Below the pieces are notes generated by a model. That model was given only the letters and a program-made list of their open reading frames with translations, was not told the DNA's origin and ran no database searches. 64,000 bases of DNA from Paenibacillus sp. GM2 (GTDB taxonomy: Bacteria; Bacillota; Bacilli; Paenibacillales; Paenibacillaceae): positions 186,001 through 250,000 of the forward strand of contig NZ_LN831279.1 of the NCBI RefSeq assembly GCF_900069005.2, given 5' to 3'. This document shows positions 56,401 through 63,694 of the stretch, piece after piece; within the stretch, counting starts at the first letter, position 1, and every line of letters begins with the position of its first letter. The translations under genes and the position numbers were made by a program.

Positions 56401-59400
56401 TCGATCGGCTTGATGCGAAGCTGGATGATCAATCCGTCGTCTTGCCTTATGTTACTTCGTCCGGAAAATTAAAGGGCGGAGCGCATGTTCTTGTTCTGGA
56501 AGCTGCTGATAAAGTGGGCAATAAGTCACAACAGACCATTCGCTTCAGCGTGCCGAATGAGAATCCGAACCAGCCGGAGCTTGTATCTCCGCGGCAGGGC
56601 CAGGAAAAGGTATCGCTCCGTCCTGATCTGACCGTGAAAGTGACGGACCCGACCGAAGATCCGATGGATGTGTTCTTCTATCGAGGATTTAAATATGACG
56701 GGAATCGTGCGGAAGGATTTACAGGTTATAAGAATGCCTCCGATACCGAAGCGCCAAAGATGATGGTTCCGCAAGGCGAACAGGCTTTGACCGCACAGGA
56801 ATATGAAGATATCCGCGCGGTGGATGGCAAGTATTTGGTAAATGATGCGGTGGATCAGTTCCCATATCAGCGTTATGAAATTGCATTAGACTCGTCTATC
56901 AAGCCGTCTGATCAAGTAAACATCGTGTGGAATGGGCATTCTCTTGAAGGCCGGAAAGTCAGTTTGTATGCATGGAGCGAGCCTGCACAGCGATGGGAGC
57001 AGCTTGTCTACAAGATTGCCGGAACAGAGGATTTCGAGCTTAGCGCGACGGTCCTGGCCGGTGATTACATGCTTCACCAGGCGAAGGCCAATACGATACA
57101 GATCATGATTCAGGATGAGATTGCTGCCGCTTCCAAATCAGGACCGGTCAGTGATGATCCGTATGATTTCTCCTTCTTATGGATGTCCGATACCCAGTAT
57201 TACTCACAGGACTATCCTTATATTTATCAGAAGAATGTGGAGTGGATTGCCGACAACAAGGACAGGATCAAATTGAAATACGTGATTCATACCGGGGATA
57301 TCGTCGATAAGGAATACCAGGAATATCAGTGGCTGGAAGCGGATAAGGATATGAAGGTGCTGGAGAATGCCAACATTCCTTATGGCGTATTGGCCGGCAA
57401 TCATGACGTAGGTCACCAGCAAAATGACTATACGAACTACTGGAAATATTTTGGTGAGGACCGATTTAAGAATATGCCAACCTTCGCCGGCTCATACGAT
57501 AATAACCGCGGTCACTATGACCTCGTATCCGCAGGAGGTAATGATTTTATCATCGTTTATATGGGTTGGGGACTGGGTGACAAAGAGATCGAATGGATGA
57601 ATCAGGTCGTTGCCAAATATCCGGAGAGAAAGGCGATTCTGGCCTTGCATGAATACTTGCTAGTGTCGAACAATCGCGCTCCGATCGCGGACCAAATCTT
57701 CGAGAAGGTCATTAAGCCTAATAAGAACGTGATTGCTGCCTTGAGTGGACACTATCATGACGCCCAGCTGAAAATTGATGAGCTGGATGATGATGGGGAC
57801 GGTATCAGCGACCGCAAGGTATATCAAATGCTGGCCGATTATCAGGGAGCAGAGGAAGGTGGACTCGGATATATCCGTTTAATGCAGTTCGATATGAAGA
57901 ATAACAAGCTGCACATGAAGACTTATTCGCCTTATTTGGATGATTACAATTATTATGATCCGCAGGTTTACCCGGGCAAAGATGAGTTCTCGCTGGATCT
58001 TGATTTGCAGCCGAAGACGAAGCGCGTTGCTACAGATTATATCGGTGTGAAGGTCTACACCGACCAGCTGATCGGTCAAAAGACGCAGGTAGAGAGCGGT
58101 GCAAATGCTACAGCAGGGTGGAGCGGACTCGCCTCTGATCGTTACTACCAGTGGTATGTGAGAGCCAATGACGAGTTCAGCGGCAGCGCTACCTCCGACA
58201 TCTGGGGATTCTACACAGGAAGCGCAACAGAACCGGGCCGTCCGGACCCAAATCCTGAACCGAAGCCGGACCCGACTCCTGATCCGGGGACAACGGCTCC
58301 GGGTGCAGGCGGCCATAGCGGGACTACTCCAAATCCGGGTGCTTCAAGCCAGCTGAAGGATGGAGTTATTGTAGCTGAAGCGGGTGAAGATGGCTCTTAT
58401 TCAGTCAGTAAGCCGATTCTGGAACAGGCGATTCAAGCTGCAAAGGGAACAATCCTGATTCAATTGCAGGACGCGGGTGAGGCGGCCAAGCTTGATTTGG
58501 ACGCCGCGGTATTGGGACAATTGCAAGAACGCAAGCTGACGATTCGTGTTGATGCCGGGTCTATCGCTCTCACGATTCCGGCAACGTCACTGACGAGCGA
58601 TGCAATCGAAGCGGACAAGGTGATTCTGTATATTGAGACGATCAGCAATCCATCTCTTCGTACCGATTTACAGACAGTATTGAATAGAAATGCAGATTAT
58701 CGCTCCACGGATCTGGTCTATACACTGCGAATGGTTGCTGTGAAAGCAGGCCAGGAGGTAGGGATCGACCGTCTTGCCGGACCGGTTAAGGTGGAGAGAA
58801 AGGTTGCTCCTGGACAGCTAAACTGGGATTATGCCGGTATCTATCGGATTGCTGGTGATCAAGCTGCATATTTAGGGGGTGCCTTTAATAAAGGCAGCCT
58901 GGAATTTACAACGGATCAGCTATCTTCATTCGCTGTACTTGAGTATCATAAGGCTTTTGCGGATGTCACAGGTACTTGGGCCCAGGATTACATTCAAAAG
59001 CTGACGGCCAAGCATGTGATTAACGGCGTTGATTTGCAGCACTTCCAGCCGAATCAGGAGATGAGCCGCGCCGACTTCGTCACGCTTCTCGTTCGGGCAT
59101 CGGGGCTGCCAGCGGCAGAAGGGGCTTCGCCATTTAACGATGTAGCCTCTAACACCTACTACGGAGGTTATGTGACAGTGGCAGCAGAGCTTGGATTAAT
59201 CCAGGGAAGCGGAGGAGCATTCCGTCCGCAAGCAGAGATTACGCGTGAGGAAGCAGCTGTTGTGATAGACCGCTGGATGTCTTATTTGCATAAAACCTCG
59301 GCGGGCACGGTGGATACGGTCTTCACTGATCGTGCTGAAATTTCGGCTTGGGCGAAGGAAGCGGTAAACCGCCTGCAGGCGCAAAATGTTATCAATGGCA

Positions 59401-59483
59401 AAGGAAATCAGCGCTTTGACCCGCAGGGTGAGCTTACCCGGGCGGAAGTTGCGAAGATGATCTATGTCGTTATGAACCGTTAG
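53469..59483 (+). CDS. Giant S-layer-anchored metallophosphoesterase with lamin-tail domains
   Basis: Secreted surface protein of ~2004 residues. Order: signal peptide (to ~LARA); three Ig-like modules alternating with two lamin-tail domains (LTD1 from ~142: LLITELVPDT, YEYVEVYNNTD; LTD2 from ~426: LLVTELVPNS, YEFIEIYNNTD); further beta-sandwich modules; a calcineurin-like phosphoesterase (~1232-1441) with metal-binding motifs WMSDTQ, HTGDIVD, AGNHD, ALHEY and GHYHDA; a Pro/Asp/Glu linker (~1590-1625); a ~200-residue beta domain; and three SLH repeats (~1830-2003) for cell-wall anchoring. All metal ligands appear intact, with Gln in place of the first His. The plan recalls B. subtilis YvnB plus SLH. 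TTG 53469 suits the signal peptide and follows AAGGAG by 12 bases; ATG 53406 has no ribosome binding site. The substrate could be extracellular nucleotides or phosphodiesters. Confidence 0.87.
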   Translation: MKIIVQGTRWISLLVLSCLLLGLVVPAGLARAMDLQMNHVPSAAYKQQDYTINAVITNNGQSVTGAVYYEVDAQPQAPISLDWIADSTYRTVIPADRLNGQQLDYYIEVTEQGGLSIRSTGYHVELQDVSGMPGGTNGSPDLLITELVPDTENVSGSDAYEYVEVYNNTDKTIQFGQNYYFYYNNKDKWTPDSSISIPAHSPIVFWVMNGVNETIGEQDFIRNFSAAADLVEGVNLFRINGNGGMANTASRNIQIRSAVDNSVIVSATYDKEHVSLNKGIVYQLPDTNSVDMVLLPTAGKTLATPGIVQDEQLIQRAEGTQPIIVHTPAETVNVQDLEIVATVKNLSDGVNPIPEVQLLYKTPSQVRFTAAAMSNSGGEQYRATIPAAALVESRLDYKIRVRSTVESYSVNVNIPQFNADHVPQLLVTELVPNSTNVTGTSSDAYEFIEIYNNTDQSVNFNNYKIYYRYPDKGVGSDVKWASTKTDLVIPAQKSVVFWIINSMNSGYSVDDFNNFYHTNLVMNDNLFQIQSDGMANSGSRGVVIKTNTEREISAAYYNSAIFYDGGTAGDETREDNAIEFKYPVDGSTTMIKISSGIGAPTPGTVNPAQVPAVPVHVVPDMIEPEIEDMTGVTVVDQAEALHLQAFAKDDRQVASVQVFIRSDKQPQYVQHNLIEDYNDKLYHYKLTSADLIGRSYIEYYFVVSDGTNEIKSNTVRVNVVGGPDHSPLRLNVKDGDVVHGEMTLKGTAEQAGPDELQLRVDGKVLNEQDTFPTLEQDAYFVFEANSVDYYFKNAITMGDPSLKDKTILYTFMDPITSYTTLSFPIEASRLQLGEENTIYIRAGSKSSPFDDRVEENKDDFEIKNVRLLLADGTEIWDPSYAVRDKEIKMGDSSGKQEWIGFHFHLTPELLKSKAYSWDTRNVADGEHTVELLRGTDKLKSTVIVDNTAPSIQATIEDGKEYRGQFTIDASAEDHGAGIDRLDAKLDDQSVVLPYVTSSGKLKGGAHVLVLEAADKVGNKSQQTIRFSVPNENPNQPELVSPRQGQEKVSLRPDLTVKVTDPTEDPMDVFFYRGFKYDGNRAEGFTGYKNASDTEAPKMMVPQGEQALTAQEYEDIRAVDGKYLVNDAVDQFPYQRYEIALDSSIKPSDQVNIVWNGHSLEGRKVSLYAWSEPAQRWEQLVYKIAGTEDFELSATVLAGDYMLHQAKANTIQIMIQDEIAAASKSGPVSDDPYDFSFLWMSDTQYYSQDYPYIYQKNVEWIADNKDRIKLKYVIHTGDIVDKEYQEYQWLEADKDMKVLENANIPYGVLAGNHDVGHQQNDYTNYWKYFGEDRFKNMPTFAGSYDNNRGHYDLVSAGGNDFIIVYMGWGLGDKEIEWMNQVVAKYPERKAILALHEYLLVSNNRAPIADQIFEKVIKPNKNVIAALSGHYHDAQLKIDELDDDGDGISDRKVYQMLADYQGAEEGGLGYIRLMQFDMKNNKLHMKTYSPYLDDYNYYDPQVYPGKDEFSLDLDLQPKTKRVATDYIGVKVYTDQLIGQKTQVESGANATAGWSGLASDRYYQWYVRANDEFSGSATSDIWGFYTGSATEPGRPDPNPEPKPDPTPDPGTTAPGAGGHSGTTPNPGASSQLKDGVIVAEAGEDGSYSVSKPILEQAIQAAKGTILIQLQDAGEAAKLDLDAAVLGQLQERKLTIRVDAGSIALTIPATSLTSDAIEADKVILYIETISNPSLRTDLQTVLNRNADYRSTDLVYTLRMVAVKAGQEVGIDRLAGPVKVERKVAPGQLNWDYAGIYRIAGDQAAYLGGAFNKGSLEFTTDQLSSFAVLEYHKAFADVTGTWAQDYIQKLTAKHVINGVDLQHFQPNQEMSRADFVTLLVRASGLPAAEGASPFNDVASNTYYGGYVTVAAELGLIQGSGGAFRPQAEITREEAAVVIDRWMSYLHKTSAGTVDTVFTDRAEISAWAKEAVNRLQAQNVINGKGNQRFDPQGELTRAEVAKMIYVVMNR

Positions 59484-59493
59484 TCAGTCAAAA

Positions 59494-59538
59494 GGGTGTC
59501 CCTCCAAGCCATGATCATGGCCCGGGGACACCCTTTTT
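59494..59538. terminator. Bidirectional terminator after the giant phosphoesterase
   Basis: GGGTGTCCC / GGGACACCC outer stem enclosing the palindrome GCCATGATCATGGC, with TTTTT on the plus side and TTTT on the minus side. Confidence 0.85.
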
Positions 59539-60045
59539 ATCGTTCATATCTCGGAAATAGTTCATACTCATCGCTGCTTGAGCTTCCTGCATGGTCTCCT
59601 GTGCAATCGAATAGGCTCGACGCGTACCGGAGCTAAGAATATCATCGATATCACCCGGTCTGGATTCGTAGAAGGAACGGCATTCACGCATCGGTTCCAG
59701 AAGCGCGTTCAGCGCCGTGCGGAGCCGCTGCTTGCACTCGGTACAGCCGACCCGCCCTTTGGCTGCATTCAGGTGAATCTCGGGCAGCTCCTTCAGGCCG
59801 AAAGGCATGATGATAGGCGTAGATTGGACAGATATCCGGATGCTCGGGATGATGCTTATATATGCGGGGAGGAGCCGTCACGGCTTTGCGTATCTTTAGC
59901 TCAACCTTCGCCGACGTAGAATCAAGCTCGACCGCATTGCTTAGACTTTTGCTCATTTTGGCATTGCCGTTCGTATCGATTAAGCAGGAAATTTTGCTGA
60001 TAATCGGGCGCGGTTCGGCAAATACCAGTCGATACATATACTTCC
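59515..60045 (-). pseudogene. trpS: Tryptophanyl-tRNA synthetase (trpS) remnant, N-truncated and frameshifted
   Basis: Two overlapping minus-strand frames together read as the C-terminal half of TrpRS. The first (60037 down to ~59800) has the KMSKS loop (NAKMSKSLSNAVELDS) and KIRKAVTAP, continuing to DICPIYAYHHAF. The second (from ~59808) continues with LKELPEIHLNAAKGRVGCTE, LLEPMRECRSFYESRP and RAYSIAQETMQEA. One frameshift near 59795-59808 joins them. The N-terminal half, with the Rossmann HIGH motif, is absent, and an in-frame TAG lies just upstream (~60061). It cannot be functional as it stands; a complete trpS must exist elsewhere. It is probably a decayed second copy. Confidence 0.8.
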
Positions 60046-60138
60046 TTACTGGCTTGTCAAGCTAGTCTGCATAAACGGCCAAGTTCCCTCATAGACATGT
60101 ATCAGTTTAGGAAATCAAACTGCAGAGGGGATGATCTC

Positions 60139-61272
60139 ATGCGTCGGATCACGTGGATGCTGACAATCATAGTAGTGTTTGGCATCGTAATGACCGCATG
60201 CGGGAAAAAAGACGCCGCAGGTGTCGTTAAGGATTTGGACAAAGTCGTAACCAAGCTGGAGAGCTACCAGACATCCGGTACGATGACCTTGTATACCGGG
60301 GATAGTCCACAGGAATACAAGGTGGAGGTATGGCATCAGAAGCCAACCTATTACCGGATAGCACTCACGAACGCGCAGAAGAATGTCACTCAGATCGTGC
60401 TGCGCAACGACCAAGGCGTCTATGTACTGACGCCAAGCCTCAACAAGAGCTTCCGCTTCCAGAGCGACTGGCCGGAGAACCAAGGTCAGGTGTACTTGTA
60501 CCAGACCCTGATACGCAGCATTCTAAGCGATAGCTCACGGCAGTTTGTAAGCGATAAGGACAGCTATGTATTTGATGTGGCTGCGAATTACAATACGCAT
60601 GCCCTGGTACGTCAGAAGATTTGGCTGGACAAGGAGAATTACGCACCGAAGCAGGTTCAAGTGTCGGATGCCCAGGCAAAGGTCGTTGTGGAAGTGAAAT
60701 TCGATAAGTTCGATTTCAATACCAAATTTGACGACAAGTCATTCGATATGCAGCGTAATCTGGATGCAGCTGCACAGGATGCAAAGGGAACTATGCTTGA
60801 GGTAGATGAAAATGGAATGCTGATTGAGAAAGTACCTTCGGCTGACGAGACTGGGGCAGGAACGGACGAAGGCTCACCGGATGCCGCGGCGAACGGGCAA
60901 GGGACTGAAGAACCATCTACTCCGGCTCTCTCGGAACCATTCGGGATCATTGTTCCTACTTATTTACCAGAAGGAGTAGTGTACAGCGACAGCAAGGCTG
61001 TAGAAGACAGCGATCGCAGCATTGTCATTCAAAGATATGAAGGAGCTTATCAATTTACGATATCCGAGACAAGAGCAGCGGATCGAGCTACGTCACTTGT
61101 TCCAAGTGAGGTGGTGGATCTGGGATTTACAACAGGCTGGCTCGCAGGTGATGATCTGCAAACCTTGAGCTGGACGATTGATGGACTCGAATTCCGGATT
61201 ACGAGCGATAATCTGCCTGTCACAGAAATGGTGAAGATCGCATCCTCGATGCAGGACCAGACAGGTAAATAA
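60139..61272 (+). CDS. ydcC: YdcC-like LolA-fold lipoprotein (sporulation/germination-linked)
   Basis: Lipoprotein of about 377 residues. The signal peptide ends with the lipobox MTAC (Cys ~22). The body begins VVKDLDKVVTKLESYQTSGTMTLYT and runs through VWHQKPTYYRIALTNAQKN and VLTPSLNKSFRFQSDWPENQ, the LolA/LppX-like half-barrel pattern of B. subtilis YdcC. A Gly/Ala/Asp/Glu linker (~236-268) leads to a C-terminal domain of about 110 residues. GAGGGGATG precedes ATG 60139. The order ydcC-alr-ndoAI-ndoA is the same as in B. subtilis, which supports the name. It is anchored outside the membrane; in Bacillus the gene is sporulation-controlled. Confidence 0.82.
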   Translation: MRRITWMLTIIVVFGIVMTACGKKDAAGVVKDLDKVVTKLESYQTSGTMTLYTGDSPQEYKVEVWHQKPTYYRIALTNAQKNVTQIVLRNDQGVYVLTPSLNKSFRFQSDWPENQGQVYLYQTLIRSILSDSSRQFVSDKDSYVFDVAANYNTHALVRQKIWLDKENYAPKQVQVSDAQAKVVVEVKFDKFDFNTKFDDKSFDMQRNLDAAAQDAKGTMLEVDENGMLIEKVPSADETGAGTDEGSPDAAANGQGTEEPSTPALSEPFGIIVPTYLPEGVVYSDSKAVEDSDRSIVIQRYEGAYQFTISETRAADRATSLVPSEVVDLGFTTGWLAGDDLQTLSWTIDGLEFRITSDNLPVTEMVKIASSMQDQTGK

Positions 61273-61301
61273 TGGGGAGAAGGCGGTTTGCGGTTCATCC
61301 T

Positions 61302-61347
61302 GACGGTGTATTTTCCCGGCGGGAGAACCGTATTTCCGTCTTTTTTT
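61302..61347 (+). terminator. Terminator between ydcC and alr
   Basis: GACGG / CCGTC closes a hairpin that contains TTTTCCC / GGGAGAA, followed directly by a seven-base T tract. Confidence 0.65.
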
Positions 61348-61371
61348 GTCTTTGTCCAAAATATTACTTCA

Positions 61372-61387
61372 CATATTTGCAAATATG
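61372..61387. promoter_or_regulatory. 16-bp perfect palindrome upstream of alr
   Basis: CATATTTG / CAAATATG, about 93 bp before the alr start. Candidate operator; the protein is unknown. Confidence 0.35.
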
Positions 61388-61479
61388 GGGCTTGCAGCGG
61401 AATTGACATGAGAACCTCAGAACATTACGATAATTGTATCGTTTGGCATGGACTTTTTGAAAACAATGGAGAAGGTGAC

Positions 61480-62670
61480 TTGAAAGTGCAAGTAAATTAT
61501 CGACCCACACGAGCGGAAATAGATCTGGATGTACTCGGTGCCAATTATGAAGCATTTCGCCGCAGACTGCCTGAAAAGATCAAGCTGCTAGCCTGCGTAA
61601 AAGCCAATGCTTATGGACACGGAGCGGTTCCGATCTCCCGGGAGCTCGAGACGCTGGGAGCCGACTATCTTAGCGTAGCATTCTTGGATGAAGCATTGGA
61701 GCTAAGAAATGCGGGAATTACCCTGCCGATACTGGTTCTTGGATACACGCCTCCGCAAGGCGTGCAGATCGCTTGGGAACACGATATTACGCTTAACGTG
61801 TTCAGTGAGGAAGTACTTGATACGATTGTGACGCTGGATCCTGCAGAATTTACGAATAAGCTGAAGGTCCATATCAAAATTGATTCCGGCATGGGTCGTC
61901 TTGGTCTGCAGCCGGGGGAAGAAGCCGTTGAATTCATTCGTCGGGCGATGCAAATACCGCATGTGGAAGTGGAAGGGCTGTTTACCCATTTTGCAACCGC
62001 GGATGAAAGAGACAAAAGCTATACATTAGAACAATACGAACGTTTTCAGGGCTTGGTGGATGCGCTTCGGGATCAGGAAATGCATATTCCTATAATACAT
62101 ACGGGTAATAGCGCTATCGCAATCGATTTACCGGAATTAACCTGCCAGATGGCTCGAATCGGTATCGCCTTATATGGTCTGTATCCTTCGGGTGAAGTTG
62201 TGAAGCAGCAGGTTCAGCTGAAGCCGGTCTTGACGTTGAAGACGCAAGCGGTCTGGGTGAAGACAGTACCGCCCGGTTCAGCTATTAGCTACGGAGCCAA
62301 ATACATCACCGACCAGGAAGAGCGAATTGCTACCCTTCCGATCGGCTATGCTGATGGTTATTCCCGGATGATGAGCGGTAAGGCGCAGGTATTGATACGC
62401 GGACGCCGCGTCCCTGTTGTAGGAACGATTTGTATGGATCAATGTATGGTGTCATTACAATCTTTGGCTGAAAATGCTGAAGAAATTCAAGCCGGCGAAG
62501 AGGTTGTACTCATCGGTCAGCAATTGGGCGAGGAAATTACCGCCGAAGAGCTGGCTGCCTGGATTGGAACGATTAATTATGAGCTGGTATGTATGATGGC
62601 CCACCGGGTAGCACGGGTGTATACACGTAAAGGCGTGACAGAATCAGTACTAAATCCGCTTATTTCGTAA
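61480..62670 (+). CDS. alr: Alanine racemase
   Basis: PLP enzyme of 396 residues that interconverts L- and D-alanine for peptidoglycan. The PLP-binding Lys lies in VKANAYGHGA (~res 44), the catalytic Tyr in AISYGAKYITDQEERIATLP, and the family motifs THFATADE, HTGNSAI and IGYADGYSR are present. The frame is open to 61288, but the ribosome binding site (GGAGAAGGTGA at 61468-61478) and the family N-terminus (VNYRPTRAEIDLDVLGANYE) point to TTG 61480; GTG 61486 is an alternative. It is flanked by ydcC and the ndoAI-ndoA module, as in Bacillus. Cytoplasmic and probably essential. Confidence 0.95.
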   Translation: MKVQVNYRPTRAEIDLDVLGANYEAFRRRLPEKIKLLACVKANAYGHGAVPISRELETLGADYLSVAFLDEALELRNAGITLPILVLGYTPPQGVQIAWEHDITLNVFSEEVLDTIVTLDPAEFTNKLKVHIKIDSGMGRLGLQPGEEAVEFIRRAMQIPHVEVEGLFTHFATADERDKSYTLEQYERFQGLVDALRDQEMHIPIIHTGNSAIAIDLPELTCQMARIGIALYGLYPSGEVVKQQVQLKPVLTLKTQAVWVKTVPPGSAISYGAKYITDQEERIATLPIGYADGYSRMMSGKAQVLIRGRRVPVVGTICMDQCMVSLQSLAENAEEIQAGEEVVLIGQQLGEEITAEELAAWIGTINYELVCMMAHRVARVYTRKGVTESVLNPLIS

Positions 62671-62830
62671 AAACCTGACAAAAATCAACAAAACTTTTTA
62701 TGACTGGGAAGGATTTTATGCCTGGGTTATCGAATGATAGAAATATGGAAAGAATCAGGTGTGTACGGTACTATCATTTTTGTTTATAATGATATGCAGC
62801 ATACTTGATATACTCTCGGCATATATTTTC

Positions 62831-62861
62831 TTGTATAAATTCCCTTGAATAATGCTATACT
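62831..62861 (+). promoter_or_regulatory. Promoter of ndoAI-ndoA
   Basis: TTGTAT (62831-62836), 19-bp spacer, TGC-TATACT (extended -10; TATACT at 62856-62861). This gives a ~47-nt leader before ndoAI, so the module may be transcribed apart from alr. Confidence 0.5.
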
Positions 62862-62914
62862 GTGTTTTAATACGAGGGTTTTGGGTCGATAAGGTTTTGG
62901 GGGTGGAAGTAAAG

Positions 62915-63196
62915 GTGGCCAATATGCACAATACCAAACGGATCATGATCAGTTTACCGGATCATCTTTTACAGGAGGTAGATGGGATCGTAGCGATGGA
63001 AAATTCCAATCGCAGCGAATTGATTCGGCAAGCCATGAAGCTGTATCTGAACGAACGGAAGAAGAGATTTATCCGCGAGTCGATGCAGCGGGGTTATATG
63101 GAAATGGCTAAGATTAACCTATCCATGGCCTCTGAAGCGTTCCAAGCAGAGGAAGATGCAGACATCACTCTGGACCGCCTAGTAAGCGGGGTGTAA
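62915..63196 (+). CDS. ndoAI: Antitoxin NdoAI/EndoAI (ribbon-helix-helix, MazE-type)
   Basis: Antitoxin of 93 residues that binds and inhibits the NdoA RNase and probably represses its own promoter. The N-terminal ribbon-helix-helix reads RIMISLPDHLLQEVDGIVAM then SNRSELIRQAMKLYL; the C-terminal tail (RGYMEMAKINLSMASEA, DITLDRLVSGV) resembles the toxin-blocking tail of B. subtilis EndoAI. GTG 62915 gives exactly the Bacillus length, with GGGGGTGG upstream; ATG 62924, after AAAGGTGG, is a close alternative. It ends four bases before the toxin gene. Confidence 0.93.
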   Translation: MANMHNTKRIMISLPDHLLQEVDGIVAMENSNRSELIRQAMKLYLNERKKRFIRESMQRGYMEMAKINLSMASEAFQAEEDADITLDRLVSGV

Positions 63197-63199
63197 CCA

Positions 63200-63550
63200 T
63201 TGATCGTAAAGCGCGGTGACGTATTTTTTGCAGACCTTTCCCCAGTAGTTGGTTCTGAACAGGGAGGGGTAAGACCGGTGCTAATCATCCAGAACGATAT
63301 CGGCAACCGATTTAGCCCAACGGCGATCGTTGCTGCCATCACAGCTCAAATTCAAAAGGCAAAGCTGCCGACTCACGTTGAAATTGATGCAGCGACGCAC
63401 GGATTTGATCGTGATTCCGTCATTTTGCTGGAACAGATTCGAACGATCGACAAACAAAGATTAACCGACAAAATCACACATTTAGACGATGAGACGATGA
63501 AGAAAGTGAATGATGCATTGTTGATTAGTCTAGGTTTGATTGATTTTTAA
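63200..63550 (+). CDS. ndoA: Toxin endoribonuclease NdoA/EndoA (MazF-type)
   Basis: MazF-family mRNA endonuclease of 116 residues. In B. subtilis EndoA cuts at U^ACAU. The sequence has [20 protein letters not shown] (conserved Arg, strand 1), [20 protein letters not shown] (conserved Arg of the active site), TIVAAIT-like strand [20 protein letters not shown] and [13 protein letters not shown]. The start is TTG, as in Bacillus, with GGGGTG ahead. It is translationally coupled to ndoAI (three-base gap) and followed by a strong terminator. In Bacillus this gene precedes the rsb sigma-B genes; here a minus-strand permease follows instead. Confidence 0.96.
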   Translation: MIVKRGDVFFADLSPVVGSEQGGVRPVLIIQNDIGNRFSPTAIVAAITAQIQKAKLPTHVEIDAATHGFDRDSVILLEQIRTIDKQRLTDKITHLDDETMKKVNDALLISLGLIDF

Positions 63551-63582
63551 TCATACAGCTTGGAGGCGAAAGCTTTCAAGCT

Positions 63583-63609
63583 AGCACCCGAAGTCTCGGG
63601 TGCTTTTTT
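63583..63609 (+). terminator. Rho-independent terminator after ndoA
   Basis: Perfect 9-bp stem AGCACCCGA / TCGGGTGCT with an AGTC loop and a six-base T tract. Confidence 0.92.
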
Positions 63610-63627
63610 CTTTATAGATCGAACAGC

Positions 63628-63671
63628 AAAAAGCTGGCGTCGTAGCCTATGCTACGGTTGCCAGCTTTTTT
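63628..63671. terminator. Bidirectional terminator between ndoA and the permease gene
   Basis: AAAAAGCTGGC / GCCAGCTTTTT around CGTAGC / GCTACG, with T tracts on both strands; probably the terminator of the minus-strand permease. Confidence 0.88.
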
Positions 63672-63694
63672 GAAGCCATTGTAAGGCTGCTGTT

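Noticed and set aside
59578..59919. Plus-strand 113-codon frame after the giant phosphoesterase
   Set aside because: It is the complement of the trpS remnant, whose motifs are readable on the minus strand.
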